A stretch of 64,000 nucleotides of DNA from Chlorella sorokiniana (lineage: Eukaryota; Chlorophyta; Trebouxiophyceae; Chlorellales; Chlorellaceae), in NCBI GenBank assembly GCA_025917655.1, contig CP084609.1, forward strand, positions 310,001 through 374,000. Reading direction: 5' to 3'. A program made the position numbers and the translations under genes. Numbering within the stretch: the stretch's first letter is position 1; every line of letters begins with the position of its first letter. Below, piece after piece: positions 34,407 to 45,198 of the stretch. The notes beneath the pieces were generated by a model. That model was not told where the DNA came from and made no database searches. It saw nothing but the letters and a program-made list of their open reading frames with translations.

Positions 34407-37400
34407 GCAGAACGTGCTGCTGACGGGGGCAGGTGGGCCCTCTCTAGCTCCTTCCCACCAAGACTTCAGGATGCCCAGACTCGCTCTCTCTGCTCGACCC
34501 ATGCGTGCGTGCATACACGCGCGCCCACACATTGCCATCCAGTTCATCCCTCCCCCAAAATACTCATCACTCACCCCACTCACCACACCCAACACTTCCC
34601 TCTTTCTGTCCCTTCCCTTATCCCCCACCCAACCCCACCCCCTCCCGTCCCGAGAGCAGGGCCAAGCTGTCCGACATGGGCCTCAGCAAGCGCCTCATCC
34701 CCGACCAGCTGTCCTTTGAGTCGGTCGGCTCCGGCGGCTCCAGCGGCTGGCAGGCGCCCGAGCAGCTGATCAGCCGCGGCGGCGGCGCAGCCCGCCTCAC
34801 CAGCGCGGGTGCGGCTGCGCTGGAAAGGGTTGCTGCCAGCGGGCGCCTCCCGGGCATGAGGCCGCTTCGAGCTGATGAATTGCTATTTTATGCCCCTTGC
34901 CTCCTTTCACAACCCTGAACCTCTTGAACCACACAGCTTCACAAGGGAAAGCACCCCCCCCATGCGCAGTGGACACCTTCTCTTTCGGCCTCCTCCTGCA
35001 CTTTTGCCTCACCGGCGGGCGGCACCCCTTTGGGGAAACGTACGAGCGGGACTCCAACATCCTGGCCCGCCGCCTTAACCTGCGCCACCTGGCGGCGCTG
35101 CCCGAGGCCGCGGACCTCGTGCGCGGCTGCTGCGGCCCTGCAGGCAGGCAGCTGAGGGGTGGAACGGCTGCAGGGGGTGCAGGGTGCAGAGCTGCTCGGC
35201 AAAGGCAGCTGTTGGGGGACTGGCTGGTGGGGCTGCCGGTGTGTGAGCCGAGGGCTGAAGCGGGATCTAACTGACCTGCATGCCACCCCGGTCCTATCTC
35301 ATCTCCCACCCTCGGGCCCCGCACCTCTTCTGCTCCTGTTGCGCCCCCCACCCCACCCCCCACCCCCACCCCTCCCACACCCCCACACCCCACCACACCT
35401 ACACACAAGAACAAAAACAACAACAGTCCAACCCCGCCCCCACACTCCCCCTCCCTTCACCCTGCAGACCCGGGCCGCCGCCCCGACATGCGCTCCGTCA
35501 TGGCGCACCCCGTGTGGTGGCCCCCAGCAGAAGCTGGCCTTCCTCATCTCGGTGTCAGACCGGGTGGAGGGCGAGGACCGCGCGGTGAGCACGCTGCGCT
35601 GCGCTGTGCTGCGCTGTGCTGTGCTGCTCTGCTGCGCTGCATAGTTTATCGCTCTCCCGCCGCATATTGTACTGCTGCACTGCCAGGGTTGGGGCGATGG
35701 CAGCTCTGTGTCTGGTTGGGGCGATGGCAGCTCTGTGTCCAAGGGCTGATGTTGAGAACTTGCTGTGAGGGTCCACGGGGCTCTTGAGCGGCAGCCGGGC
35801 GCCTGCTTGGCCGCATCCTGCCATGAAGCGCAAGCGCAATGAAGCGCCAATCCTGGGCGTTAGAATCAACCAGGAGCTAGCAACCATGTTTCCAGTAGAT
35901 GCATGCTTGCTCAGTGTATTGACAACTGAAATCATGAAGCACCCGCCGCCCGCCGCCGCAGGAGGATCGCACGCTGTACCAGGCGCTGGAGTGCTGCGCC
36001 CCGACGCCATCGGCGGCGCCAGCTGGGCGGCCGCCATGGACAGCGGCCTGATCAACAATCTGGGTGGGCGCCCGCGCTGCCTTTGTTTGTGGTTTTTATG
36101 CAAGTTTAATGTGTTTAAAGCGCATCCCTTCTGTGCATGTGGTTTGGGCGGGATGGGGGTTAAGGGGTGGGGAGCTGTGGAAGGTCCCTTGCCGTCCTTT
36201 GCACACCCACTTGTTTGCCCATGCTCACTTGCTGCGTGTTTGGCGCTTCTGTCTGTACCGCACGGTGTACCGCAGGCAAGTACCGCAGGTACCGCTTCGA
36301 CAGCCTGCGGGACCTGCTGCGCGTCATCCGCAACAAGCACAACCACTATCGGTGCGTGGTGCCGCACCTTCTTCCCACTCAGGGAGCACGGATGTTTGTC
36401 TGGTTGTTCGTTGTTCTTGTGGGTTGGTGGGGATAAGGGGATAGAAGAGAAAGAAGAGATGGAAAGGCGGGCTCAGAGACCACTGGTGGGCGGCGGTGGC
36501 TTTGTGCTCTGTTGCCGACCAGGCTGTCCTTTTGCCCCAACTGGCTGCTGGCAGGGAGCTTCCTGTGGAGCTGCAGAAGAAGCTGGGCCCGCTCCCGACG
36601 GCTTCCTGCACTACTTTGCCGGAAGGTGGGCATTTGCTGGGAGAGCGGTGCGCAAGGGAGCAAGGACGGGGGTGGTGCACATAGCTTGCTTGCAGCGGAA
36701 CGCTTGAGGCAGCGGTGCAGCAGTACGCTGCCTGTACCTGCACGGGCCACCCCTTACCTCCACTTACACTGCAAACTCGTACACATATGCAAACATCATG
36801 TGCGCCTGCCCTGCTGCAGGTACCCAGGCCTGCTGACCACCTGCTTTTACTTTGCTCTCAAGTGGTGCTCGCACGAGCCTGCGTTCCAGGTGCGGCGCCG
36901 CTGATCTGGCGCTGTGCGCTGCGCTTCTGCAGCTGGGGCGGCGCATGTGCAGGCCACAAGGGGTGGGGTTGGAGGGCAGGCATGTCGGCATGGGAATGTC
37001 AGCATCAACGGTGGCTAGCATGCAGAGCGGTCGATGCAAACAGCAGACGTTACAGGTTGGTTGCGGCCCCTGCCCTCCCGCTGCAGCCCTACTTTCCTCC
37101 CGACGCCGCTGTGCTGCTGGAGCGCATGGCACCCAAGGCTGTGCGCTGCCCGCAGCTGCCGCCGCCGCCGGCAGACGATGCTGGGCAGCCGGGCGCCGCA
37201 GGAGCGAGGCGGGAGAGGCTGGCAGCATCACTGCTGCCGCCGCTGCGACGGGGCAGCTGTCGGCGGCCGACGAAGCCCTGCAGGCGGGACGGGCGGCTGC
37301 CGCCATCGCAGCTGCTGCGGCGGCGGCGGGCGCTGCTCCCGCTGCGACGCCCCTCCAGCGGCGCTGCTGAGAGCAACAGCAGAGAGGTCCTCACCGCTGC

Positions 37401-38024
37401 AGAGCCAGGCAGCCCCCCGGCGGGCGCTCAGGGTGCGGCCAGCCTGCCCAGCGGCCTGACGAATGGCTCGCAGGCACCGACGCTCTCTCCCGGCCCTGCG
37501 GCAGGGGTGCCTGCTCAGCTGCCCGGCCCGCCGCCGCCGTGGGTGGACCCTGCCGGCCCGGGCCCCTCGCCAGGTCAGCATGTGCAGCACAGAGGCCGCG
37601 CTGCTGTCCTGCCCCTTGCCCAGGCTGGCGTTTTGTCCATGCCCACTGCCATTGTTTTCGCTCGCCCAGCAGACCCTGCCGCTCATCTGCAGTTCTGGTC
37701 CCCGCCCTGACGCACTCCCCCGCACCCATGCCGTCCCTGCAGCACGCGGCGGCGGCCCCGCCACGCCGCCCTCGCTCCCTGCAGCAGGCCAAGCCCAGGT
37801 GCCCAGCTTCCCGCAGCGCCCGGCCACGCGGTTTGCGACTTCTACCAAAAGACGGGCCACTGCAGGTTTGGGAGGGCTGCAAGTTTGACCACCCGCCCTG
37901 CTTCGCCGTGCCGCTCAACGCGCGGCCTGCCGCTGCGCCCGGCCAGACGGTCTGCGCCTTCTATCAGCGCACGGGGGACTGCAAGTTTGGCCCCTCCTGC
38001 AAGTTTGACCACCCCGACCGATGA
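29860..38024 (+). CDS. IRE1: IRE1 ER-stress sensor kinase/RNase with C-terminal CCCH zinc fingers
   Basis: Starts MTQRRVLLQALLVACVSWAL, a signal peptide ending near LAAAQQ. The luminal part has PQQ-like strands: SSDGVLLVSLANGKVVALEK, LWTFHSGAPLLSS, GTDGSLYSYKAE, then GSLLLGSQHTSVFLLDGRTG. A transmembrane segment (WLLLLAGVALGGGASAGLVA) follows. Kinase motifs are GYGSGGTVVFAG, VAVKRML, HRDLKPQNVLL, LSDMGLSKRL (DMG in place of DFG, as in plant IRE1), GWQAPEQL and DTFSFGLLLHF. The KEN RNase has KLAFLISVSDRVE, SLRDLLRVIRNKHNHYR and YPGLLTTCFYF. After a Pro/Ala linker come two CX8CX5CX3H fingers, the last VCAFYQRTGDCKFGPSCKFD, ending HPDR. IRE1 splices or decays mRNA in the unfolded protein response. 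Several one-base frame changes occur (luminal part, VAIK region, after the RREIG block, first finger), all in GC-rich runs. Confidence 0.92.
30931..30996 (+). repeat. Short tandem repeat in IRE1 intron
   Basis: Three copies of CCCTGAAAGCTGTGTGGCCG-like sequence, the middle one two bases shorter, ending at the splice acceptor CGCTGCAG. They form the 3' end of the intron. Confidence 0.7.
35687..35740 (+). repeat. 27-bp perfect tandem duplication in IRE1 intron
   Basis: The unit begins GGTTGGGGCGATGGCAGCTC and occurs at 35687-35713 and 35714-35740. It lies in the intron after the kinase/KEN junction exon, just downstream of a CTGCG/CTGTG simple repeat. Confidence 0.75.
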
Positions 38025-38374
38025 CCCTGCTGCTCCTCCATGCCTCCCCGCCGCTTCCCGCTCTCCCCGAGGTTTTCCGCCACACCCCGCCCACACTGCC
38101 TGCAACCAAGCACTGTGACCCAGCATTCCCTTCCCTGTATGCGCCCGTTATTGCCGCCACCTCCCGCTCCGCCTCCCTCTAGCTGTTCCACCCTCTAGCT
38201 GTTCCAAACTGCGCTGTGCTTCCTCACAAAACTGTCGCGCAGCAATCGTTTACAGCCGCAAGAGCGGCGCTGTAATTTGCGCCGTCGCGGCCACAGCATG
38301 TGCTGCCAACTCGTGCCGCCAACGTGCGCTGCCGACGTGTACTGCCGTGCTGCAAGTTGTACCGCGGCCGTACT
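38025..38374. other. Convergent intergenic region IRE1/CUL4
   Basis: 350 bases between the two stop codons, holding both 3' UTRs. A short direct repeat (CTCTAGCTGTTCC) occurs at about 38177-38204. No gene was seen. Confidence 0.5.
38250..38275. terminator. Crossing TGTAA motifs of IRE1 (+) and CUL4 (-)
   Basis: TGTAA for IRE1 is at 38271-38275, about 247 bases past its stop. TTACA (TGTAA on the minus strand) for CUL4 is at 38250-38254, about 120 bases past its stop. Each motif lies beyond the other, so the two mRNAs would overlap at their 3' ends. Confidence 0.45.
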
Positions 38375-39269
38375 TCAGGCCAGGTACTCGTACCCCAGGT
38401 CGGTGCGCTGTAGGTACTCGCGGTCTATCAGCGACTCAATCCGCTTCTTTACGTCCGACTGCAGCGGGGTGTGTGGGGGGGTGGAAGCAATTGCACCAAT
38501 TGGCCTTGCTTGTATTGCCAGTGAAGGCCAGCTGCATGGCTCTACGCGGCAGCAGTGGCCCAGATGGCGGCGAGAGCAGGCTCCCCTCTTCAAAAACCGA
38601 CACGCAGACTGCCCCTCCCCAGGCAGCCGCACGCATGAACACAGACACCACAGCATGCAACTCGCAGGAGCGCAGCACCACAGACTGCCGCCCCCACCTG
38701 GCCCACGGGAAGCGCAGCTGCGCCGCCAGCTCCCCCAGCAGCAGGTTGTGGCTCAGCGCCTTGCGCGCCTTCATGATGCGCACGACGGCGGCGTCGATCT
38801 GGTGGAAGCGGTCCTGCAGCACCGCCTCGCTCGTCTTGCGGGAGTCCTCCTCAGAGTCCCTGCGCGCAACAAGGGGGGCACGAGAGAGGGTGGGCAAAGG
38901 TGTGTGGGTGTGTGGGTGTGGGTGTAGGCGGGGGGCATGGGCCGGTGGGTGGTGTAGTGAAGTGTATGTGTGAAAAGGGAAGGTGTGCGTGTGGGCGGGT
39001 GGCTGTAAAGCAGGGGTGCCTGAGGTCAGAGCCGCCCCCACCACCACCACCACCACACACAGGCAAGCCCAAAGCCGCAAGCGGAGCCGCGCAGTGGCCC
39101 CCGCCCGCCGCCGCTCACTGCATCTGCAGCGTGTTGATCTTGACGCGGAAGAGGCGGGATGTGTAGGCCTCGTTGACCCGGAAGACGTCCTGGGGGCGAT
39201 GTCGGTGCCAGAGGGCTCCTTGGCCAGCACCCTGCGCAAGTGTGCAAGGAAGGAGGAGTGGCAGCGGGG

Positions 39270-39302
<33 letters not shown>

Positions 39303-42300
39303 GGGCTGACTAGGTTAAGATCACTATAGAATCACTACTGATGTTGAAGTGCTAAGGGGGTCATGATGGAGACTAAATCCGCGGTGTGACTGTTGTTGTA
39401 TCCAAGGGGACGCGGGTTACTGTGTGCACGGGCTGCCCCCGAGGCTGCGACGGCTTGCCAAGCTACCCCCCCCCCAGGCCCTCTGTAGGCCCTTTGGTGC
39501 CACAGCCCGCCAGCGGCTTGCGACAGCGCAATCCGCGTGTTTACACCCCCACCCCACCCCACCCCACCCCCACCCACCCACACACTCACTTCTCTTTGGC
39601 CAGGCACAGGCTGGCCAGGGTGCGCCTCAGCTCCGCCTCCTCCAGCCCCGTGGCCGCCCGAATGTCGCCAAAGGGCAGCGCCTCGGCGCCGTTGAACAGC
39701 AGCAGGATGGCGGCCTGGGGGAAGGGGGAGGGGGGTTCAAAGGCGTGTGTGTGTTGGTGGCGGCGACGAATTCGCAGTCGAGGTGTTTTAGTTAATATTG
39801 ATCAGCCTCCCCATCCCCTGCCGCTCCCACTGCTGCACACACTTGGTGCGGCTGCTTGCCCACCCACCCACACAAACCCACACACACACACACTCACACC
39901 CACCACACCCCAACATTGGCGGCGCACCTGGTGCAGCGAGGCCTGCAGCTCCTTGGTTCCCCCCGGGAAGTGCGCCCGCACCAGGCACGTGCCGGACGCG
40001 CCGTGCCACGTCAGCTTGCGCCCGCCGTGCTTCGACAAGTAAAAGTCGGCAAACTCCTGCGGGGCGAGGTGTGCGTGTGTGTGGGGGGACCGGAGGGTCG
40101 AAGGCAGGCGATTGCAGATGCGTTTCGCTCGTCACGATGCCAAAACCGGGGCTGGTTGTTTGCGGACGCAGCCACTTGCGGGTACGGATGGCCAGGATGC
40201 ATAGTGCTGGAGCGTGTGTGAGCGAAACTTTTGCGGAAGGGCGTGTGATAAGGGGAAAGAGGCAGGTGCCACCCCCAATAGTACAGCAACCGCGGAAGCA
40301 GCAAGGGCGGCAGCAACGGCAGCGGGGCAGCGCTGCGCCCCTTCCCCTCCCCCGCTCGCCTTCTGCGCCGCCACTAGCTCCGGCGGTAGCGCACAGTCGA
40401 AGGAGCGGTAGCTGGGCCAGAAGCCGGCGGTGAGCACCAGCACGCTCATGTCCACGCCGCCGCCGCTGCCGCTGCCGCTTCTCGCCGCTGCGTGCTGCCT
40501 GAATCCAGCCATCACGTCTGCCGACACTTCGATGTCCTGGGCAGGACAGGGGGTGGGCGCAGGCAGAGTCTTGGGTGGGCGGGCACAGCAGCGCAGGCAG
40601 GGAGCGAGGAAGTGCGAGAGGGCAAAGAGTTGTCTTGGCCTGCAGCCCGGACCATGTGAGGCGCCGATGCGGACCGGACGCGGCGGCGGCAGCATCCGAG
40701 GCTGGCCGGGCCCCACCTTCAGCATGCCACCCGTCACCCAACCGCCCCCCTTCAGCAAGCCCCGCACCACCCAGCCGCCCCCACCTTCAGCATGCCCCGC
40801 ACCACCCGGTCGCCCCCACCTTCAGCATGCCCTCCAGCTGGTTGGTGAACTGCGCCCGCACTCCGCCTTGATCTTGCTGATGCACAGCTTCTCGGCGTCC
40901 ATGGAGGCGGAGCGGCCCATGAGCAGGCGGCGCGACAGGATGCGCTTGTAGAAGGCCTCGAACACGTCCTTGCCCTGCGCGCGGGGAGGGGCCAAAGGGG
41001 CGGCGTGCGTGGTTGTGGGGGCAGGGGGCGGCGGCCAGCGGCACTGGTTGTTTGCTCAGTGTGTGCATGCAAACCTGCATGCAGGCGCTACATACGCCAG
41101 CACCACGCCTTCCCACACCCTCCCCCTCCCAAACTCCACACTTTCCGCCACCACCACCACCACCACACGCACGCACGCGCACGCGATTGCAAACAACACA
41201 CCCAGCCACATGCAGCTCCCACCTGCACGCATCAACACCCCCCCTTACAAACACACGTGCGGCTCGCACCTGGACGTATCGGAAGAGCGCGAGCACGGCA
41301 TCCAGCCCCTCCTCCAGCCCCCTCCGCCGCCCCCGCCTTGGAGCCGCGCCGCAGGATGCCGTCCAGGTGGCGCGCGATGAGCTCCGCGGGCTTGTCGGGC
41401 GCGCGTTGAGGCAGGCCTCAAAGCCTGGCGGGGCAGAGTTCTCCAGGGAGGGGTGAGATCGGGTGGGTGGGTAGCAGGTTGCCTCGCTGTGGCAGCCCTG
41501 CCACCACCCGCTGCAGAACCCCTAACACACACACACATTCCACCAATTGCACCGCACGCTGCCCACCCACCCAAGTGCACGCGCCGCACACCCCACGCAC
41601 ATCACCAACCCTTCCCTCACATCACATGCATAAACACACAAGCAGGAAAGGAAAGGAAGCACCCACCCTCCTTTAGCGCCTGCGCAAAGTCGGCGTGCCC
41701 CCAAAGCTCTGCTCCAGCACCGACAGCATGTCGCGCCGGAAGCGCAGCATGCGGGGCACCATCTCCTCCTCCTGCGTGTGCGGCAGGGCAGAAGCTACCC
41801 GGAAGCTGAGCGGCAGTGGAGCGGCAGCCGGGGCTGGGCTGCCAGCAGACCACGCACTCGCCCCAGCCAGGGCCCACACAGGTGCAGCCGCCGCCTGGTG
41901 TCGAGCGGCGAGTCATCCCCGGCAAGCTGCCCGGCAGCTTCCCGGCAGTTGGCCAGCACTTGCCTTGTGCTCGTCCAGTACCACCGCCGCTCCGCGCTGC
42001 GGATGTAGTCTCGGAACACGAGGCGCAGCCCCTGCAGAGCGCCAACCCGGCTGCACATGCTGCAAGAGTGGGGGCAGGGGGATGCAGGGAGCGTGGGATG
42101 CGTGAACGAGCGACGGTGAGCAAGTGCGGTGGAGGCGGCTGCCGTCACCCATCCCCCACGCCGGAGCATCCAGTCGCAGGGGCACTACAAAGCGCACGCC
42201 TCGACACCGCTGCTGATTCTCAGCGGTGTCGAGGCGTGCGCTTACAGACATCCACACCCGACCTCCCGTATCCACACGCTCTCATCACCACCACCACTCA

Positions 42301-44188
42301 TTGTGCACCCAAACAGGCGCGCAGGGCTTCCTCCTTGCCCAATCCCCGGAAACACAAAGTGCCGCACCCGCCACTGCGCCCACCCCCAAACAAAATACAA
42401 AACGCATACACCCACACACCAACGCTGCGCACCACGCACCCAAACAGGCGCGCCAGGTCTTCTTGCGCGCATGCCGCCAGCAGCGCGCGCCCCCTCCAGC
42501 ACCGCCGCCATGTGCGCCTCCAGCAGGCAGCTGTCCACCGTGTCGCGCAGCGGCCGCCGCAGGCCCAGGCCCAGGTAGGCGGCGCAGCGGTCCAACTCCT
42601 CGGCCAGCCGCCGCCGCAGTGGAGCAGGTAAGCCGCCAACTCCAGCTCCTTTAGAGGGGACATGGGGGACCAAGGGCGGTGTGGGCACGTCATGGGCAGT
42701 CAGTGTGTGTAGCTCCATCGAGGGCAGCAAGGGGGCAGTTGGGGAGGTGTGGGCGGGTGTAGGTGTTGCGTGTGTGTGCGGATGTGGGAACGGGTTTGTG
42801 AGCGGGAGATGAGAATTAGTGGGGAAGGGCGGTGGGGAGATCGAGGAGCCCTCGACAAGGTGGGTACAAGGATACGGGGCACGCGCACGCCGCACAAGGG
42901 TGGGGCAAACACACAAGATGGCAGGGCTGCGGCGCAGGGCGCCGACCAGCCGCCCCCGCTGCTGGCTGACAGAACGCTCGCCTTTGGCAGGCCATAACCT
43001 CCCGGAATACACTTCCCTGGTTCAAGAATCAGCACAATCAACACATGCGGAAGCACACAGGCACACCCACGGGAAGCCACACAGCCCCCCGCCGCTCACG
43101 TGGATGAGCGCGGCGCCCTCCCGCGTGTAGAACTCGCTGGCGGAGGCGAGCAGCGCCTGCCGCGCGCCGCCCTCGTACAGCCGCAGCGCGCTCAGCATGG
43201 CCACCGCCTGCTTCAGCAGCCGCCTGTTGACTGCTTCGCCGGTTCGCTCCGCTTCCACAAGCAGCAGCAGGCTGTCCAGGGTGCGCTGGTGCAGCTGCGG
43301 GCGGCAGGGACGGAGGCGGAGGCGCAGAGCTGGGCTGGGATATGCCGGCCCCAGGGGCGGGAGGGGGCGCAGGCAGGGGACGGGCTGGCGGAAGGGAGCT
43401 GTGGCGTGGCCAGCTTCGCCGCAAGCCGAATGTCTCGTGCGACCGCCCGTGCTTCACACGCACATGTCCACCACAGCGCCACTTGCTGACCCAAGCACAC
43501 GCTCCGCGCACTGACAGCAGTGCCCATTGCCGACGCCAGCGCACACACACGACGCACGGCAAACCAAACAAGCACTCGATGGGTGCGCCTCGCTGCGCTG
43601 GGGCGGGCTCACGTGCGGCAGCGCCTCCAGCTCCCGCCGCAGGTGGTGCAGGCCCAGTTGGAACACGCTGAGGGTGCCCGGATGGCTGACGACGTAGGCG
43701 CGGTCGAGGTACAGGAAGACCTGCCTGCGGTACGGAAAGCGCGGGGTGGTGAAGCCGTGGGAAAGGGGCGAGCAGCAGCGGGGGCATCGCGCGCTGGGCA
43801 ACTAGCGGCACGGCCAAGCGCGGCCGCGTGCGTGCCTGATCAAGTCCAGGTGATGGGAGTAGTGGTCCCACAGGGCCACCACGCGCTGCAGGAAGGCTGT
43901 GCTGTCGTGGGCCAGCGAGGCCGCCGCCGCCGCGCACTCGGCGGCCGCCCAGCGGTGGAACTCCTCGGAGAGCAGGGCGTGCAGCTGGCCGCCGCCCTGC
44001 GCCTCCACTATGGACTGCACCGTGCTGAACAGCTCCTCCAGGCTGAACTGGCCGGTGGAGCTGTCCACCCTGTCTTCGATGGCCTTCACCGCCGATCGCA
44101 ATAGTTCGAAGTCATGGTCTGCTGTCTTTTGCGATTTGCCAAATGATGAGCCCAACCTGACCACTAGTTTTCGGGGTGGGGCGGCCAT
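38375..44188 (-). CDS. CUL4: Cullin, CUL4 type
   Basis: ATG 44188 ([13 protein letters not shown]) to the stop at 38375; more than a dozen exons. The N-terminal cullin repeats include [54 protein letters not shown] and [11 protein letters not shown]. The cullin-homology domain has [20 protein letters not shown], then [12 protein letters not shown], and [20 protein letters not shown]. The C-terminal winged helix has [20 protein letters not shown], the neddylation block [20 protein letters not shown], then [17 protein letters not shown], ending YEYLA. CUL4 resemblance rests on the [12 protein letters not shown] block and on [17 protein letters not shown]4 scaffolds DDB1-based ubiquitin ligases in the nucleus. 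One frame change lies in a C run before DVFRVNEAY (about 39190). The intron after EGMLK has a repeated donor, and another intron carries a hairpin. Confidence 0.92.
39272..39301 (+). repeat. (GT)n microsatellite in CUL4 intron
   Basis: About 14 GT dinucleotides in a row, followed by GGGGG. A plain microsatellite. Confidence 0.9.
40712..40831 (-). repeat. Tandemly repeated 5' splice site in CUL4
   Basis: On the coding strand the exon end GGCATGCTGAAG with its donor GTGGGG is repeated three more times at about 31-35 base steps into the intron: GGCATGCTGAAGGTGGGGGC, then GGCTTGCTGAAGGGGGG, then GGCATGCTGAAGGTGGGGCC. The first copy, at the end of [11 protein letters not shown], is the real donor; two of the others also keep AAG|GTGGG. 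Confidence 0.75.
42190..42243. repeat. Perfect 23-bp inverted repeat (hairpin) in CUL4 intron
   Basis: Left arm 42190-42212 begins AAGCGCACGCCTCGACACCG, the loop is CTGATTCT (42213-42220), and the right arm 42221-42243 is its exact complement. It lies in an intron between two cullin-repeat exons. A perfect GC-rich stem of this length is not expected by chance. Confidence 0.9.
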
Positions 44189-45198
44189 GGCGGGAGCGGC
44201 AAGGCTCCGCCAATGTGATGCGCTGTAAAAGTCACAGTAAGTGATCTGAGGAAATGGTGGTGCATTGCAAGCCGTCAATTGGCTCAACCCGCCAGAACCA
44301 GGCGCATGTCGTACATTCAGTGCGGTACACATGCCGGGCAGCTTGCTTGTATGCTACCAACCTGCGTTGACATGGCCAAGCGAAGCGGGAAGACACTTGT
44401 CTCCAAACCCTGCAACCCCGCGAGACGTGATCACCGAAAAAGAATCGTGTCAGCATTCCCGCAAAGAAACGAGTGTCAGGTGTGCTGCCACAACGCTCTC
44501 GTGGGTTTCCCGGTGTCGTCTGCCATGTGCGGGCTGGGGGTCAGCGGACCAAGTTGAGGCTGTTCACCCGTGCTTGACCTCTTCCTCTCTCCCCGTCAAA
44601 CACACGAATCAAGGGCGTTGACAGCTCCGCTGTGCTGCATCAACCGCACAGCTGCCGATAGTTGAGCCGCCTGGGGGCGGCACTCGGGCGGTGCAGTGCT
44701 GTCTGTCGTTGCGGCACTCCCCCTGCTGCTTCTTGGTCAGCCCCTCAAAGCGCTGCGCACACGCTTGTTTGAAACCAAAATTGGCCTGTCCTTGTACAAA
44801 GCCGGTGCGGCTGATGGACGCGCTGCCAAGTGTAGGGTGTCAGGCTATAGGGTTCAACCTGGACCGAATCATATGCAGCTGCTGCTCCAGTTGCCCTCAC
44901 CCTGCTCCGCTTCTGCTTCCCTGCAGCTGTGGAGTCGGACACGATATTGGTGACTGGCAACAGGTAAAGCCACACGTGCGAGCCTCGCCGCAGTAAGCCC
45001 GCGGAGCGACAGGCACCTGGGTGCATTGAAGCTTGCGCTGCATGTTTGTTGGCGCAGCTGCTGAGCACGTGGGCCGCCGCCACGCGGCCACAGCAGCAGG
45101 CTGAGCTTGTGGCACAAGCGCAGCTCCTTGCACGGTCCTTGAGCGCTCCCCCCGCCGCGCAGCGTGGACAGCGCGCACCCCAGCTCCGCCGAGGCACC
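44189..45198. promoter_or_regulatory. Divergent upstream region of CUL4 and PP2A-A
   Basis: About 1 kb between two outward start codons. It contains no convincing gene: a plus-strand frame at 44696-44953 (MLSVVAALPLLLLGQPLKAL) has a hydrophobic start but no family resemblance and may be chance. The promoters of both genes should be here. Confidence 0.45.
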
